Positions 19,076 through 29,300 of a stretch of 64,000 bases of DNA are shown here, piece by piece. Made by a program: the position numbers and the translations under genes. The notes below the pieces were generated by a model. It was not told the DNA's origin and ran no database searches. It was given only the letters and a program-made list of their open reading frames with translations. The first letter of the stretch is position 1; each line of letters begins with the position of its first letter. This stretch comes from Lutibacter litoralis (GTDB taxonomy: Bacteria > Bacteroidota > Bacteroidia > Flavobacteriales > Flavobacteriaceae), in assembly GCF_014646675.1 (NCBI RefSeq), contig NZ_BMNS01000003.1, forward strand, positions 62,001 through 126,000, read 5' to 3'.

Positions 19076-19471
19076 ATGAACTTGAGTGAAGAAGGTTTAA
19101 ATAAATTAGTTATTTATAGAAAATCGTTGGATGTATTTAATTTATCTAGACGAATAGCTAACTATATTACCGATGATAAGGATATGATCTCTATGTACAG
19201 ATCTGGCAGAAGGGCAGATAATTATGCAGATAATTTAGTAATGAATGCTTTTAGACTTGTGCCAAAAGTTGTTGAAACTGAAACTCAAAGTAATCCAGGT
19301 ATTAAGTTAAAATATGCGCAGTCTTTGCGTTATTTTATAGATAGATTGTATCAAGATTGTTTAAAACTAGAAAGTACTAAAATTCAAGGTTCAGATTTTG
19401 TAAGAATGCTTCGTAAAGAACTTATTATTCTTAAAAAAATTCACAGACGTTATGTAAAATCTTTAGTGTAA
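19076..19471 (+). CDS. Four-helix-bundle protein (S23/IVP-like)
   Basis: A 131-residue, helix-rich, charged protein: LVIYRKSLDVFNLSRRIANYI, RSGRRADNYADNLVMNAFRLV, KYAQSLRYFIDRLYQDCLKLE and a basic last helix. The spacing of four amphipathic helices fits the family known from 23S rRNA intervening sequences, usually called four-helix-bundle protein; molecular function is unknown. Here it is free-standing, not inside an rRNA gene. The longer frame from 19037 adds 13 residues upstream of the likely transcription start. Confidence 0.65.
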   Translation: MNLSEEGLNKLVIYRKSLDVFNLSRRIANYITDDKDMISMYRSGRRADNYADNLVMNAFRLVPKVVETETQSNPGIKLKYAQSLRYFIDRLYQDCLKLESTKIQGSDFVRMLRKELIILKKIHRRYVKSLV

Positions 19472-19845
19472 TTTAAATACAGATTTCAATCTTTTTTTTT
19501 AAGTTTTCTTGGATTGCACTTTTTTCATTATTAATATAATTATTGCAATTCATAAATGCTTGGTAAATGAAGGTCTAAAATTTTGAGATTTCAACTTGTT
19601 TACTCCCTTTAATATCCGATAAAAATAAAGGTTCTTTATTTTTTGTAAGACTTCTTAATACTCCCTCCGTGCAAACAATCTATATTAGTCTGATTTTGAT
19701 TTTTAAATTAGAATCTAATTAAGTGAAGTCAATAACTAAGTATTGAGATTTGAAATAATATATAATGGAATTTCTAGTTTAGAATTATTCAAAATGATAT
19801 TTTATTTAAATCTTTTAGTAGATGCAGTTATATTTCAATTTTAAA
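19472..19845. other. 374-base gap without an identified gene
   Basis: The stretch is AT-rich and has no complete gene. On the minus strand a 34-codon open fragment (ending SKQVEISKF, then TAG, about 19590-19690) could be a decayed coding remnant, but it matches nothing I recognise. No clear terminator or repeat was found. Confidence 0.5.
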
Positions 19846-20463
19846 TTAAATGAATATTGTTTTAACAATTATAACACCATTAGCTCCTCTAAATCCGTAT
19901 CTGCTTGTTTCTGGACCTTTTAAAACGGTTATTGTTTTAATATCATCAGGTCTTATGGCACTAAATGATTCTTTCGAAACTTCAACGCCATTTAAAATTA
20001 ATAGTGGCGACATATTTCCATTTACAGAATTATAGCCTCTTATTCTAATAACACCGTCTGAAGACACATTTAGTCCTGAGACTTTACCTCTTAAATAATC
20101 ATAAATTGTGTTGTACTGTATTGCATTAACCATTTTTTGCTTTACGGAATTCACAATCAAATCTAAATCATCCCCACCTTTAATAACAATAGTTAATTTG
20201 TTTTGACCATCGTATTTTATGGTTTTAATACCAATATTAGGATGGAATGCACTTACTTCTCTTGGTTCCGTTTTTATTTTCGTTTTAAACATTCCACTCG
20301 AATTTGTCCAAATTCTTTGTTTCACATTGTCAAAAAGAATGATAGCCCCAGCAACAGCTTTGTTGTCGATATCTTTAACAATAATGGTAAGTTTCTTTTC
20401 TTGAGAATTAATATTAGAGCTGAAAAACAACGCTACGAAAAGGATTATAATATTTTTTTTCAT
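19846..20463 (-). CDS. Orphan TonB-dependent receptor plug-domain protein
   Basis: A 205-residue exported protein (signal peptide to about residue 20, NINSQ). A carboxypeptidase-regulatory-like beta-sandwich (about 22-95; KLTIIVKDIDNKAVAGAIILF) is followed by a TonB plug (about 110-205): LRGKVSGLNVSSDGVIRIRG, LILNGVEV and IKTITVLKGPETSRYGFRG. It then stops where a SusC-type receptor would continue into its 22-strand barrel, so it cannot form a channel by itself. Either a stand-alone plug (a recurring Bacteroidota type) or a truncated receptor; the clean end VIIVKTIFI favours the former. Confidence 0.8.
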   Translation of the reverse strand: MKKNIIILFVALFFSSNINSQEKKLTIIVKDIDNKAVAGAIILFDNVKQRIWTNSSGMFKTKIKTEPREVSAFHPNIGIKTIKYDGQNKLTIVIKGGDDLDLIVNSVKQKMVNAIQYNTIYDYLRGKVSGLNVSSDGVIRIRGYNSVNGNMSPLLILNGVEVSKESFSAIRPDDIKTITVLKGPETSRYGFRGANGVIIVKTIFI

Positions 20464-20509
20464 AATTAAAATTTGTTAATACTAAGTTAATAATTAAATT
20501 AATAAACAC

Positions 20510-23500
20510 CTACATGTTTCTTCTATATTGTCCGCCAACTTGAAATAAAGCTTCTGTAATTTGACCGATGGAACATACTTTACAAGCTTCCATTAACTGT
20601 TCAAAGATATTTTTGTTATTTATAGATTTCTGTTTTAATAATTGAAGTTGTTCGGATGTTTTATGGACATTTCCTTTGTTTAAATTTTTAACAATACTTA
20701 CTTGATATTGTTTCTCTTTTTCAGTTGCTCTAATTACTTCTTGAGGTAAAACTGTTGGGGAACCTTTACTACTTAAAAATGTATTTACACCAATAATTGG
20801 AAATTCTCCATTGTGTTTTAAAGTCTCATAATACAAACTTTCTTCTTGTATTTTACTGCGCTGATACATGGTTTCCATAGCTCCTAAAACGCCACCTCTG
20901 TCTGTAATTCTATCAAATTCAGCATAAATAGCTTCTTCCACTAAGTCGGTTAATTCTTCAATTATAAAAGCACCTTGAATTGGATTTTCATTTTTTGTTA
21001 ATCCTAATTCTTTATTAATAATTAATTGAATTGCCATTGCTCTGCGCACACTTTCTTCGGTTGGAGTTGTAATTGCTTCGTCATAAGCATTGGTATGTAA
21101 ACTATTACAATTATCGTAAATGGCGTATAACGCTTGTAGTGTTGTTCTAATATCATTAAAATCAATTTCTTGAGCATGTAAGCTTCTCCCTGAAGTCTGA
21201 ATATGATACTTTAACATTTGTGCACGTGCATTTGCTCCGTATTTATTTTTTAAAGCTTTCGCCCAAATTTTACGAGCTACTCTTCCAATTACGGCATATT
21301 CTGGATCAACTCCGTTTGAAAAGAAAAACGATAAATTTGGACCAAATTTGTTAATGTCCATTCCTCTGGAAAGGTAATATTCAACATAAGTAAAACCGTT
21401 TGCTAATGTAAAAGCGAGTTGCGAAATTGGATTTGCTCCGGCTTCTGCAATATGATAGCCAGAAATTGAAACCGAATAAAAATTACGAACATTATTTTCT
21501 ATAAAATATTCTTGTACATCACCCATTAAACGCAAGGCAAATTCGGTAGAAAAAATACAGGTATTTTGTGCTTGGTCTTCTTTTAAAATATCTGCCTGTA
21601 CAGTTCCTCTAACTTTAGAAATTGTTGCAGTTTTAATTTTTTGATATACTTCTTTTGGTAAAACCTCATCACCTGTAACACCTAATAATAATAAACCTAA
21701 ACCATTATTTCCTTCGGGTAAATCGCCTTGGTATTTAGGTCTGTCAATTCCTTTTTTCTTGTAAATTAAAGTTATTTTAGTCTCAATTTCATTTTTTAAA
21801 TTATTTTCTAAAATATATTTTTCACATTCCTGATCTATTGCGGCATTCATAAAAAAGCCTAACATCATTGGTGCTGGACCATTAATTGTCATAGAAACGG
21901 AAGTCATAGGATTTGTTAACTCGAACCCAGAATATAACTTTTTTGCGTCATCTAAACAACAAATAGAAACTCCAGCATTTCCAATTTTCCCATAAATATC
22001 TGGACGAACATCGGGATCGTTTCCATATAGAGTAACAGAATCAAAAGCGGTGGATAAACGTTTTGCTGGCATGCCTAAACTTACATAATGAAACCGCCTG
22101 TTTGTGCGTTCTGGACTTCCTTCACCTGCAAACATTCGGGTAGGATCTTCACCAGTTCTTTTGAACGGAAATAGGCCAGCTGTATAAGGAAATTCTCCAG
22201 GCACGTTTTCTTCTAATGTCCAATGTAAAATTGCTCCCCAAGCTTCATATTTTGGTAAAGCTATTTTTGGAATTTGTATATGGGAAAGTGATTCGCTATG
22301 TGTTTTTATATTAATTTCTTTATCACGAACTTTATAAGAATACACATCATTTTTATAGGATTGCTTTTTGCTTTCCCAGTTTAAAATAATGTTCCAATTA
22401 TGTGGATTTAAATCCATTTTAATTTTTGAAAATTCTTTAAAAAGAAGTGAAATGAACTCTTTATTATTGTTATTTAGAACTTGTTTGAGAACATCATCCT
22501 CATTCAATCCGATTTGTGTTAGTTTAGGTTTAACAGTAGTTACTGATTCAATAGTTTTATAAATACCATATAATCTTTCAGCAACTTCTTTTTGTTGCAA
22601 ACTATCTTTACTGTAGGCTCTATTATTTTCGGTAATTTCAGATAAATAACGAGTTCTGTTTGGAGGAATTATAAATTGTTTTTCGCTAAAGTCTTCTAAA
22701 AGTTGAATGCTACTTTCAAAATTTTCAGTTGTTTTTTCGTTCAATTTTTTAATTAAAAAACTGTATAATTTGTTGGTTCCAGGATCGTTAAATTGTGATG
22801 CGACAGTTCCAAAAACAGGCATTTCATCTGTGGCTTCTTCCCATAAATTATGATTGCGTTGGTATTGCTTTTTAACATCTCTAAGTGCATCTAAGGCACC
22901 ACGTTTATCGAATTTATTTAGTGCAATTACATCAGCAAAATCTAGCATATCAATTTTTTCTAATTGCGTTGCCGCTCCATATTCTGGAGTCATAACATAC
23001 ATAGAAAGATCAGAATGGTCGGTAATTTCAGTATCACTTTGTCCAATACCCGAAGTTTCTAAAATAACCAAATCAAAACCAGCGACTTTTAAAATATCAA
23101 CTGCATCGTTTACATGTTTAGACAATGCTAAATTAGCCTGTCGTGTAGCTAAAGAGCGCATATAAACACGGTTGTTATTAATAGCATTCATTCTAATTCT
23201 ATCACCTAAAAGAGCACCTCCAGTTTTACGTTTTGAAGGATCCACAGATACAATTGCAATAGTTTTTTCAGGAAAATCAATCAAAAAGCGTCTCACAATT
23301 TCATCTACGGTTGAGGATTTTCCAGAACCGCCTGTTCCAGTAATTCCTAAAACTGGAGTTTTAGATTTGTTCGCATTTTTTCTTAATTTATTAAGAAATT
23401 CAACATGCTTTTCTGAAAAATTTTCAGCAGCTGAAATGGAAATTGCTAATTGTCTATTATTTTTATGTTGAAGGTCAGCAACTTTAAAATCAACAATTTC

Positions 23501-23944
23501 ACCAGTTGCAAAATCACTTTTCTCAACCATATCATTAATCATTCCTTGCAAACCCATGCTTCTTCCATCATCAGGAGAATATATTCTTGTAATTCCATAA
23601 TGCATTAATTCTTCAATTTCTGAAGGCAGAATTACACCACCACCGCCACCGAATAGTTTAATATGTGAAGCATTCTTTTCTTTTAAAAGATCGAACATGT
23701 ATTTGAAATATTCTGTATGTCCACCTTGATAAGATGTAATTGCAATAGCATTTGCACCTTCTTGAATAGCACAATTTACAACTTCTTCAACACTTCTATC
23801 ATGACCTAAATGAATAACTTCTACGCCAGTTGATTGAATGATTCTGCGCATAATGTTTATGGCAGCATCATGTCCATCAAAAAGAGATGCTGCTGTAACA
23901 ATTCTTAATTTGTTTACCGGTTTATATGGTGCTATTTTTTTCAT
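20510..23944 (-). CDS. icmF: Fused isobutyryl-CoA mutase/GTPase IcmF
   Basis: A 1144-residue B12 enzyme. A cobalamin-binding domain (about 10-145; [13 protein letters not shown]) is followed by a MeaB-like GTPase (about 190-420; P-loop GTGGSGKSS near 206; NKFD) and a mutase barrel (about 530-1100). In the active site, Phe of RMFAGEG (near 602) and Gln of AQNTCIF (near 791) stand where methylmalonyl-CoA mutase has Tyr and Arg. That pair is the established mark of isobutyryl/butyryl-CoA specificity. It interconverts isobutyryl-CoA and butyryl-CoA with a built-in repair GTPase. It links valine breakdown to beta-oxidation. No other mutase gene is adjacent. Confidence 0.93.
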   Translation of the reverse strand: MKKIAPYKPVNKLRIVTAASLFDGHDAAINIMRRIIQSTGVEVIHLGHDRSVEEVVNCAIQEGANAIAITSYQGGHTEYFKYMFDLLKEKNASHIKLFGGGGGVILPSEIEELMHYGITRIYSPDDGRSMGLQGMINDMVEKSDFATGEIVDFKVADLQHKNNRQLAISISAAENFSEKHVEFLNKLRKNANKSKTPVLGITGTGGSGKSSTVDEIVRRFLIDFPEKTIAIVSVDPSKRKTGGALLGDRIRMNAINNNRVYMRSLATRQANLALSKHVNDAVDILKVAGFDLVILETSGIGQSDTEITDHSDLSMYVMTPEYGAATQLEKIDMLDFADVIALNKFDKRGALDALRDVKKQYQRNHNLWEEATDEMPVFGTVASQFNDPGTNKLYSFLIKKLNEKTTENFESSIQLLEDFSEKQFIIPPNRTRYLSEITENNRAYSKDSLQQKEVAERLYGIYKTIESVTTVKPKLTQIGLNEDDVLKQVLNNNNKEFISLLFKEFSKIKMDLNPHNWNIILNWESKKQSYKNDVYSYKVRDKEINIKTHSESLSHIQIPKIALPKYEAWGAILHWTLEENVPGEFPYTAGLFPFKRTGEDPTRMFAGEGSPERTNRRFHYVSLGMPAKRLSTAFDSVTLYGNDPDVRPDIYGKIGNAGVSICCLDDAKKLYSGFELTNPMTSVSMTINGPAPMMLGFFMNAAIDQECEKYILENNLKNEIETKITLIYKKKGIDRPKYQGDLPEGNNGLGLLLLGVTGDEVLPKEVYQKIKTATISKVRGTVQADILKEDQAQNTCIFSTEFALRLMGDVQEYFIENNVRNFYSVSISGYHIAEAGANPISQLAFTLANGFTYVEYYLSRGMDINKFGPNLSFFFSNGVDPEYAVIGRVARKIWAKALKNKYGANARAQMLKYHIQTSGRSLHAQEIDFNDIRTTLQALYAIYDNCNSLHTNAYDEAITTPTEESVRRAMAIQLIINKELGLTKNENPIQGAFIIEELTDLVEEAIYAEFDRITDRGGVLGAMETMYQRSKIQEESLYYETLKHNGEFPIIGVNTFLSSKGSPTVLPQEVIRATEKEKQYQVSIVKNLNKGNVHKTSEQLQLLKQKSINNKNIFEQLMEACKVCSIGQITEALFQVGGQYRRNM

Positions 23945-24179
23945 TTTGTAAAATTGACTAATTTATTGAGTGCAATTTATGATTTTTTTAAAAGCTTATA
24001 TGATATTTAACAAATATCTAACTTTATAGCCAGTTGTTTTTGCTTGTTTTTTTATGAAAAAATATTAAAAAGAAACCTAGATCTATTTATAAGTATGTGC
24101 TTTTAAAATATTAATATTATGGTATGATTCTTGATAACTTAAAAGTATAGAATTAGTTAATAAAATAAAACTCAATAAC

Positions 24180-24710
24180 ATGAAAGCCATAAAATTACTT
24201 CCATTAGTCTTACTTTTTTTAGTTGCATCTTGTAGTTCAGTTCGAGTTACTTCAGATTATGATACATCAACTGATTTTTCTCAGTACAAAACGTTTGCTT
24301 TTTACAAAAAAGGAATTGATAAAGTAGAATTATCGGATTTAGATAAACGTAGAATTTTAAAAGCTGTTGAAAAAGAATTATTGGCTAAAGGCTTTACAAA
24401 ATCCGAAAATCCAGATGTCTTGGTAAATATTTTTACAAAATCTCGTCAGAAAGTAGATGTGTATAATAATAGTTCAATGCATTTTGGTTGGCACCCTTGG
24501 TATTATGGACCAAATTTTGGAATGCACATTTCTAAATATACCGAAGGAACGTTATTTATAGATTTAATAGATGCTGAAAAGAAAGAATTAGCTTGGCAAG
24601 GAATTGGAAGTGGTGGTTTAACAACTTCTGGGAATGTTGCTAAAAAAGAAGAAAGAATTAAAGAATTTGTTGCTGAAATAATGTCTAAATACCCACCTGT
24701 TATTGAATAA
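24180..24710 (+). CDS. DUF4136 lipoprotein
   Basis: A 176-residue lipoprotein (signal LLFLVASCSS, Cys about residue 18). The DUF4136 pattern is clear: VTSDYDTSTDFSQYKTFAFY near the start, the I-KAVEKELLAKGF helix, then a Trp/Tyr-rich segment (WHPWYYGPNFG) and a final strand with LAWQGIGSG. The family is found in cell-envelope lipoproteins of unknown role. A strong terminator follows. Confidence 0.9.
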   Translation: MKAIKLLPLVLLFLVASCSSVRVTSDYDTSTDFSQYKTFAFYKKGIDKVELSDLDKRRILKAVEKELLAKGFTKSENPDVLVNIFTKSRQKVDVYNNSSMHFGWHPWYYGPNFGMHISKYTEGTLFIDLIDAEKKELAWQGIGSGGLTTSGNVAKKEERIKEFVAEIMSKYPPVIE

Positions 24711-24730
24711 ATATAGTCAAATACGAATTA

Positions 24731-24762
24731 AAAACGTTCTGAAATTTCAGAACGTTTTTTTT
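24731..24762 (+). terminator. Terminator after DUF4136 gene
   Basis: AAAACGTTCTGAAA pairs with TTTCAGAACGTTTT and is followed by further T residues. Confidence 0.9.
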
Positions 24763-24766
24763 ATGT

Positions 24767-24774
24767 TATTTTTG
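24767..24774 (+). promoter_or_regulatory. -7 element of the DUF5522 gene
   Basis: TATTTTTG matches exactly and lies four bases before the ATG at 24779, so the message may be leaderless. Confidence 0.45.
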
Positions 24775-24778
24775 CGCA

Positions 24779-24949
24779 ATGGAATTTAATAAAACCACTC
24801 CTTTAGAAGAAGGAGATTACTATATTAACGAACAAGGTTTTCGTGTTTTTACTGAAAAGTATCATCTAAAAAGAGGTTATTGTTGTAAAAATGGTTGTAA
24901 ACATTGCCCGTTTGGATACGATAAAAAAACTGATTCATTTAAAAAATAA
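24779..24949 (+). CDS. DUF5522 small Cys-rich protein
   Basis: A 56-residue protein: start MEFNKTTPLEEGDYYINEQG, then FRVFTEKYHLKRGYCC and the Cys motif CCKNGCKHCPFGYD. This matches the short DUF5522 family of Bacteroidota and others; the four Cys probably bind a metal. Function is unknown. It sits five bases upstream of the DUF4197 gene, so the two are likely cotranscribed. Confidence 0.85.
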   Translation: MEFNKTTPLEEGDYYINEQGFRVFTEKYHLKRGYCCKNGCKHCPFGYDKKTDSFKK

Positions 24950-24954
24950 AAACA

Positions 24955-25659
24955 ATGCTAAAAAAAATACTATTAATTGTAGTAATTTTTCAATTTTCTA
25001 GTTGTACAGAATTACAGCAAGTTATTAATCAATTGCCAAATGGAGGTATTACAAACGATCAAATTGCTGGTGGTTTAAAAGAAGCTTTAAATAGGGGAAT
25101 TACTAATCAAGTGACAAAGTTAGCTGTTGATGATGGTTTTTATAAAAATGAATTAACGCGAATTTTACTTCCAGAAGAGTTGCAAAAAGTTGATAAAACG
25201 TTGCGTGCAATTGGTTTGTCTAAATTGGCAGATGAAGGTTTAAAAGTATTAAATAGGGCAGCTGAAGATGCAGTAGGAGAAGCAATACCAGTTTTTGTGG
25301 ATGCAATTAAAGAAATGACCTTTACAGATGCAAAAAACATTTTGTTAGGTGAAAAAAATGCGGCAACACAGTATTTGCAAACGGCAACTTCTGAAGCCTT
25401 GTACCAAAAATTCAATCCTATTATTACTAATTCTTTCCAAAAAGTTGGTGCAGATAAAATTTGGACAAATCTTATTACAAAATACAATAACTTACCGTTA
25501 ACAAATAATGTAAATCCAGATTTAACAGACTACGTTACTGTTGAAGCATTAAAGGGGGTTTTTGCAATGGTTGAAGTTGAAGAAAAAGAAATAAGAGAAA
25601 AAGTAAGTAGCAGAACTTCTGATTTGCTAAAAAAAGTTTTTGCTTTACAAGACAAATAA
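24955..25659 (+). CDS. DUF4197 lipoprotein
   Basis: A 234-residue lipoprotein (short signal ending VIFQFSSC, Cys about residue 17), mostly helical. Family marks are the opening QIAGGLKEALNRGI, the PEELQKVDKTLRAIGLS helix, the central AAEDAVGEAIPVFVDAIKEMTF and the late LTDYVTVEALKGVFAMVEVEEKEIR. DUF4197 proteins occur widely in Gram-negatives with unknown role. The gene ends in a shared convergent terminator. Confidence 0.9.
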   Translation: MLKKILLIVVIFQFSSCTELQQVINQLPNGGITNDQIAGGLKEALNRGITNQVTKLAVDDGFYKNELTRILLPEELQKVDKTLRAIGLSKLADEGLKVLNRAAEDAVGEAIPVFVDAIKEMTFTDAKNILLGEKNAATQYLQTATSEALYQKFNPIITNSFQKVGADKIWTNLITKYNNLPLTNNVNPDLTDYVTVEALKGVFAMVEVEEKEIREKVSSRTSDLLKKVFALQDK

Positions 25660-25678
25660 TTTAAAACTTATTTCTTTT

Positions 25679-25714
25679 AAAAAAGCCTTTCAAATTTAAT
25701 TGAAAGGCTTTTTT
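25679..25714. terminator. Bidirectional terminator between convergent genes
   Basis: AAAAGCCTTTCAA (25681-25693) pairs with TTGAAAGGCTTTT (25700-25712), with A and T tracts outside. It serves the DUF4197 gene on the plus strand and the BtuF-like gene on the minus strand. Confidence 0.9.
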
Positions 25715-25727
25715 AGTTATAATATGT

Positions 25728-26534
25728 TTAAAAGTGACTCTCTAACTTTTTGTGTAATTCTTTAAAATAATCAAATGCTAAGAGCATTCGAGATCCATAC
25801 CAACTAAACATTTCTCCATCGCCAAAAACCGTAATTGAGCGGTTTGTAAAAGAGGCAATTTCCATGGCGTGTTCATCTTTAAATGGAAAGGGTTCAGATG
25901 ATAAAATAACAACGTCTGGATCTCCTTCATGTCTTATTCTATTAATTTCAACTTTAGGGTAACGACTCATATTTTCGTAAATGTTTTCAAACTTATTTAA
26001 TTGCATCATTTTGTTAATAAAAGTATCATTGCCAACAACCATCCAAGGTTTTGCCCAAATAAAATAAGCTACTTTTCTAATTGGCTTGCTTTTTATAAAT
26101 TGTTTAAAATCATTCATTTTAAATTCAATTTTATGCACTAAATTATCCGCCTCAGTTCTTCGGTTAAGAATACTTCCTAAATGTAAAATTAAATCTATAG
26201 CTTGTTGAAAGGTATTTACGTCTGAAAAATATGTTGGTGCAATTTTTTCTAACTCGGGTAGCATTTCATAAGAATTTTCTTCCTTATTACATAAAATAAA
26301 ATCAGGATTTAAAGCTTTAATTTTATCAAAATCTACTTTTTTAGTACCTCCAATAATTTTTTTTGTAGCTTTTAAATGGTAAGGATGTACGCAAAATTTT
26401 GTTATACCAATCAACTCATTCTCCAAAGCTAAATCATATAACAATTCAGTTTGGGAAGGAACTAAAGAAATAATTCTTTTTGGTGTTGTTTTTAAGGTAA
26501 TTTCTCTTCCTATTTGATCTTTAATTGTTTTCAT
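25728..26534 (-). CDS. BtuF-like helical-backbone metal receptor without a signal peptide
   Basis: A 268-residue protein of the cobalamin/siderophore binding-protein fold: PKRIISLVPSQTELLYDLAL at the start, IIGGTKKVDFDKIKALNPDF, a long linking helix (about 110-150) and a second lobe with YFIWAKPWMVVGNDTFI and DVVILSSEPFPF. It begins directly with the mature domain (MKTIKDQIGREITLK) and lacks a signal peptide or lipobox. Either the product is cytoplasmic or export needs an unannotated start; none is visible upstream. No permease or ATPase genes are adjacent. Confidence 0.82.
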   Translation of the reverse strand: MKTIKDQIGREITLKTTPKRIISLVPSQTELLYDLALENELIGITKFCVHPYHLKATKKIIGGTKKVDFDKIKALNPDFILCNKEENSYEMLPELEKIAPTYFSDVNTFQQAIDLILHLGSILNRRTEADNLVHKIEFKMNDFKQFIKSKPIRKVAYFIWAKPWMVVGNDTFINKMMQLNKFENIYENMSRYPKVEINRIRHEGDPDVVILSSEPFPFKDEHAMEIASFTNRSITVFGDGEMFSWYGSRMLLAFDYFKELHKKLESHF

Positions 26535-26556
26535 GATATTTGGTTTAAAAATACTT

Positions 26557-28047
26557 TTAAAGGTTATTTATAAAGGTATTCATATACGATATTCTATTCT
26601 CAATCCATTGTTTTAGTTTATCAACATCTTTTTCATTATTATGAGGCCATAAAGATGAATTTCTAGCTTTTGCTCCTTGAGTAATAAAATCATACTCATT
26701 AATATAATCCATTAAATCTGAATAGTGATTGGCTTTAAAATCTTCCCAATATTCTTTTATTAATGCTTCAATTATAGGGTCGGACATTAGTCTTGTAAAA
26801 AACTTAGTTCCTTTGCTTGGATTGGACCAAAATAAATCTTTATTATAATTATTAAAATGCCAGCCTGTACCTTCATACCCATAACCCCAATCAAAGTCCC
26901 ATAATGGACCCATTGTATATTTTCCTGTAGCGGTTTTATGAATATATGTGCTTTTTGGATGATTAATTTCTTCATTGAGAGTAAGCATATATACAATTAA
27001 ATACTTGGCAATAGAAATGTCATCTATATAATCTCGGTAATTATTATTTGGAAAATTATCAGCAGCAATAAGTTCTTCTAAGGTTTCAAAATCACTTTTA
27101 ATAGCAGCTAATTCAGATGTATTATCTAATTCTGGATCTTTTATTAATACGGGTAAATTATAAGTGGCTGATTTAAACTGCCATTCTTCATCATAATTAG
27201 CATCTAGTTCTAATAGCAAACCATCTTTACCTACATTTACTCTATTCGATTTTACTTCTACTTGTTCTGTTAAATTATATAAGCCTTGATATTCATTATT
27301 TATGGTTACTTCTACAGGTATTATTGTATTGGTAAATGGCATTTCTAACATTTGCCCAACTTTAAAAGCCACAGCGTTTAGCAAATGTGTACCGTCTAGA
27401 TAATCTGCTAATAATACCCAATCTTTTTCAGGCGCTAAACCTAAAATAGATGCATCTTCACTCAATTTTAATTTATATGGTTTCTTTGGCAAAACCCAAG
27501 TCGAATTTCCCCTACCTTTTATTCTGGAATCAATCACTAAATCTTCATATCTAGATTGTCCATCAATTGTTAAAACACCATATAAATAATCATCTTTAGA
27601 TATAATTGGTGCACCTCCTTCAGTGTTAAAATAAATATGAGCTAAGGCATCGTCCCAAGAAATATTAACGGTATATGCTTTAACGGTTCCTGATGCTGAT
27701 TTTAGATTGTAAGTGATTAGTTTTCTAAAATCTACACTGTTTTTTTCGCTAATTTGCTCTAAACCATTTATTTCTACAATAGTTGCATTTGTAGAAAATG
27801 TAGGAATAGCATTGAAAAAATATTTTTTTAGCTTTCCATTTATAATACCGTCTGTAATATCAAAAACGATATCTTCACTTAAATTAGGGTTGTTTTTCTT
27901 TTCAAAAACTAAACTTTCAAAAACCAGATTTGTATCTTCTATTTCTGGAAGAGAGGAAGTTTCGTTTTTAGTGCATCCTACAACACTTATAAAACTAATT
28001 ATTAGGTAAAAATAAATTAAATTTGACTGCTTAAATAATTTGTGCAT
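26557..28047 (-). CDS. CotH kinase family lipoprotein
   Basis: A 496-residue lipoprotein (signal ending FISVVGC, Cys about residue 25). After an N-terminal beta domain (about 40-135), the CotH kinase-like domain carries the key segments IKGRGNSTW, KKPYKLKLSED, WVLLADYLDGTHLLNAVA and GLYNLTEQVEVK. The catalytic-loop equivalent is near HPKSTYIHKT, with MGPLWDFDWGYG as the metal-binding DFD motif. CotH proteins phosphorylate other surface proteins in spore formers; bacterial relatives outside Firmicutes are mostly uncharacterised. The target is unknown. Confidence 0.9.
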   Translation of the reverse strand: MHKLFKQSNLIYFYLIISFISVVGCTKNETSSLPEIEDTNLVFESLVFEKKNNPNLSEDIVFDITDGIINGKLKKYFFNAIPTFSTNATIVEINGLEQISEKNSVDFRKLITYNLKSASGTVKAYTVNISWDDALAHIYFNTEGGAPIISKDDYLYGVLTIDGQSRYEDLVIDSRIKGRGNSTWVLPKKPYKLKLSEDASILGLAPEKDWVLLADYLDGTHLLNAVAFKVGQMLEMPFTNTIIPVEVTINNEYQGLYNLTEQVEVKSNRVNVGKDGLLLELDANYDEEWQFKSATYNLPVLIKDPELDNTSELAAIKSDFETLEELIAADNFPNNNYRDYIDDISIAKYLIVYMLTLNEEINHPKSTYIHKTATGKYTMGPLWDFDWGYGYEGTGWHFNNYNKDLFWSNPSKGTKFFTRLMSDPIIEALIKEYWEDFKANHYSDLMDYINEYDFITQGAKARNSSLWPHNNEKDVDKLKQWIENRISYMNTFINNL

Positions 28048-28227
28048 TGTTTTGAATTTAAGTTTACGAATTTACCAATAAAAGATTTAATAAACGTTAT
28101 TAATACAGTTGTTTTGAAATGTTTAGGATTATTATGGTTTTAAAATCTTGAATTGAAGTTTTTATTTCTAATGTTTTTTAACCAAAATTGCGTGAAAATT
28201 TATACAGCCTTTCTTAAATTCAAAGAT

Positions 28228-29049
28228 CTACCAACTACTATCTAAAATAGTCGCCATTTCTTGTTGTAATTTTAATGCTTCTTTTTGTGCTTCTTGTGCA
28301 AAATTCTCATTAGTTCCAGCATAAATAATTCCTCTTGAAGAATTTATAAGTAAACCACAATCTTTAGTTAAACCATATTTACAAACATCATGTAAATTAC
28401 CACCTTGTGCCCCAACTCCTGGGACTAATAAAAAGTGATTTGGAACAATTTTTCGAATGTCTTCAAAATATTCTGCTTTTGTAGCTCCAACAACAAACAT
28501 TAAGTTTTCTGAATTTTTCCAAGTCAATGCAGTTTTTAATACCTTTTTATACAATTCCTCATTTTCAGTTTTAAGTCCTTGAAAATCTACACCACCTTTG
28601 TTAGATGTTAATGCTAAAAGAATAGTGTTCTTGTTCTCAAAAGCTAAAAATGGTTCTACAGAATCACTTCCCATATACGGAGCAACAGTTACAGAATCAA
28701 AATTTAAATCTTCAAGAAATGCTTTTGCATACATAGTTGATGTGTTGCCAATATCACCACGTTTGGCGTCAGCAATTGTAAATAATTCAGGGTAATTTGT
28801 ATTGATATAGTCAATGGTTTTTTCCAAAGCTTGCCAACCTTTTATACCATAAGCTTCATAAAAAGCGGTATTTGGTTTGTATGAAACTGCTAAATGGTGG
28901 GTAGCATCAATTATCTGTTTATTGAATTCGAAAATAGGATCTTCTTCTGCTAATAAATGTGTCGGGATTTTTGCTAAATCAATGTCTAATCCTATGCATA
29001 AAAACGATTTTTTTTGTTGAATTTGAGCAATAAGTTCTTGTCTGTTCAT
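28228..29049 (-). CDS. pyrF: Orotidine-5'-phosphate decarboxylase
   Basis: A 273-residue type 2 enzyme, which converts OMP to UMP in pyrimidine synthesis. It carries [14 protein letters not shown] at the start, the substrate Lys in [13 protein letters not shown] and the catalytic array Asp94-Lys96-Asp99 in [14 protein letters not shown]. The phosphate loop is near [11 protein letters not shown] frame nine codons longer exists, but an exact -7 element at 29071-29078 would put its ATG (29073) upstream of transcription, so the Met at 29049 is chosen. Confidence 0.95.
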   Translation of the reverse strand: MNRQELIAQIQQKKSFLCIGLDIDLAKIPTHLLAEEDPIFEFNKQIIDATHHLAVSYKPNTAFYEAYGIKGWQALEKTIDYINTNYPELFTIADAKRGDIGNTSTMYAKAFLEDLNFDSVTVAPYMGSDSVEPFLAFENKNTILLALTSNKGGVDFQGLKTENEELYKKVLKTALTWKNSENLMFVVGATKAEYFEDIRKIVPNHFLLVPGVGAQGGNLHDVCKYGLTKDCGLLINSSRGIIYAGTNENFAQEAQKEALKLQQEMATILDSSW

Positions 29050-29070
29050 AATATAAAATAAAGAATTAGG

Positions 29071-29078
29071 CAAAAGTA
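29071..29078 (-). promoter_or_regulatory. -7 element of pyrF
   Basis: The minus strand reads TACTTTTG, an exact TAnnTTTG match 21 bases before the chosen pyrF start. Confidence 0.45.
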
Positions 29079-29300
29079 GTAATTTTAATACTTTAAGCTA
29101 TAGCTCTTCTTAAATAAAATACTTTTGTTAATTATAAAAAAAAATAATTTTATAAACTGTTAACTTTTTTGTATTATGCTGTTTATAATTTTAATTATTT
29201 AATACATAATAGCACTATTTTATTGGTATGATGATAGATTAATGAAAAGATGGTAATAGGCTGATAAAAATTAAATAAAACAAGTTTGTGTGTTGATAAT

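Noticed and set aside
22854-23471. Plus-strand frames opposite icmF
   Set aside because: They mirror the conserved GTPase domain and have no start signals or family resemblance.
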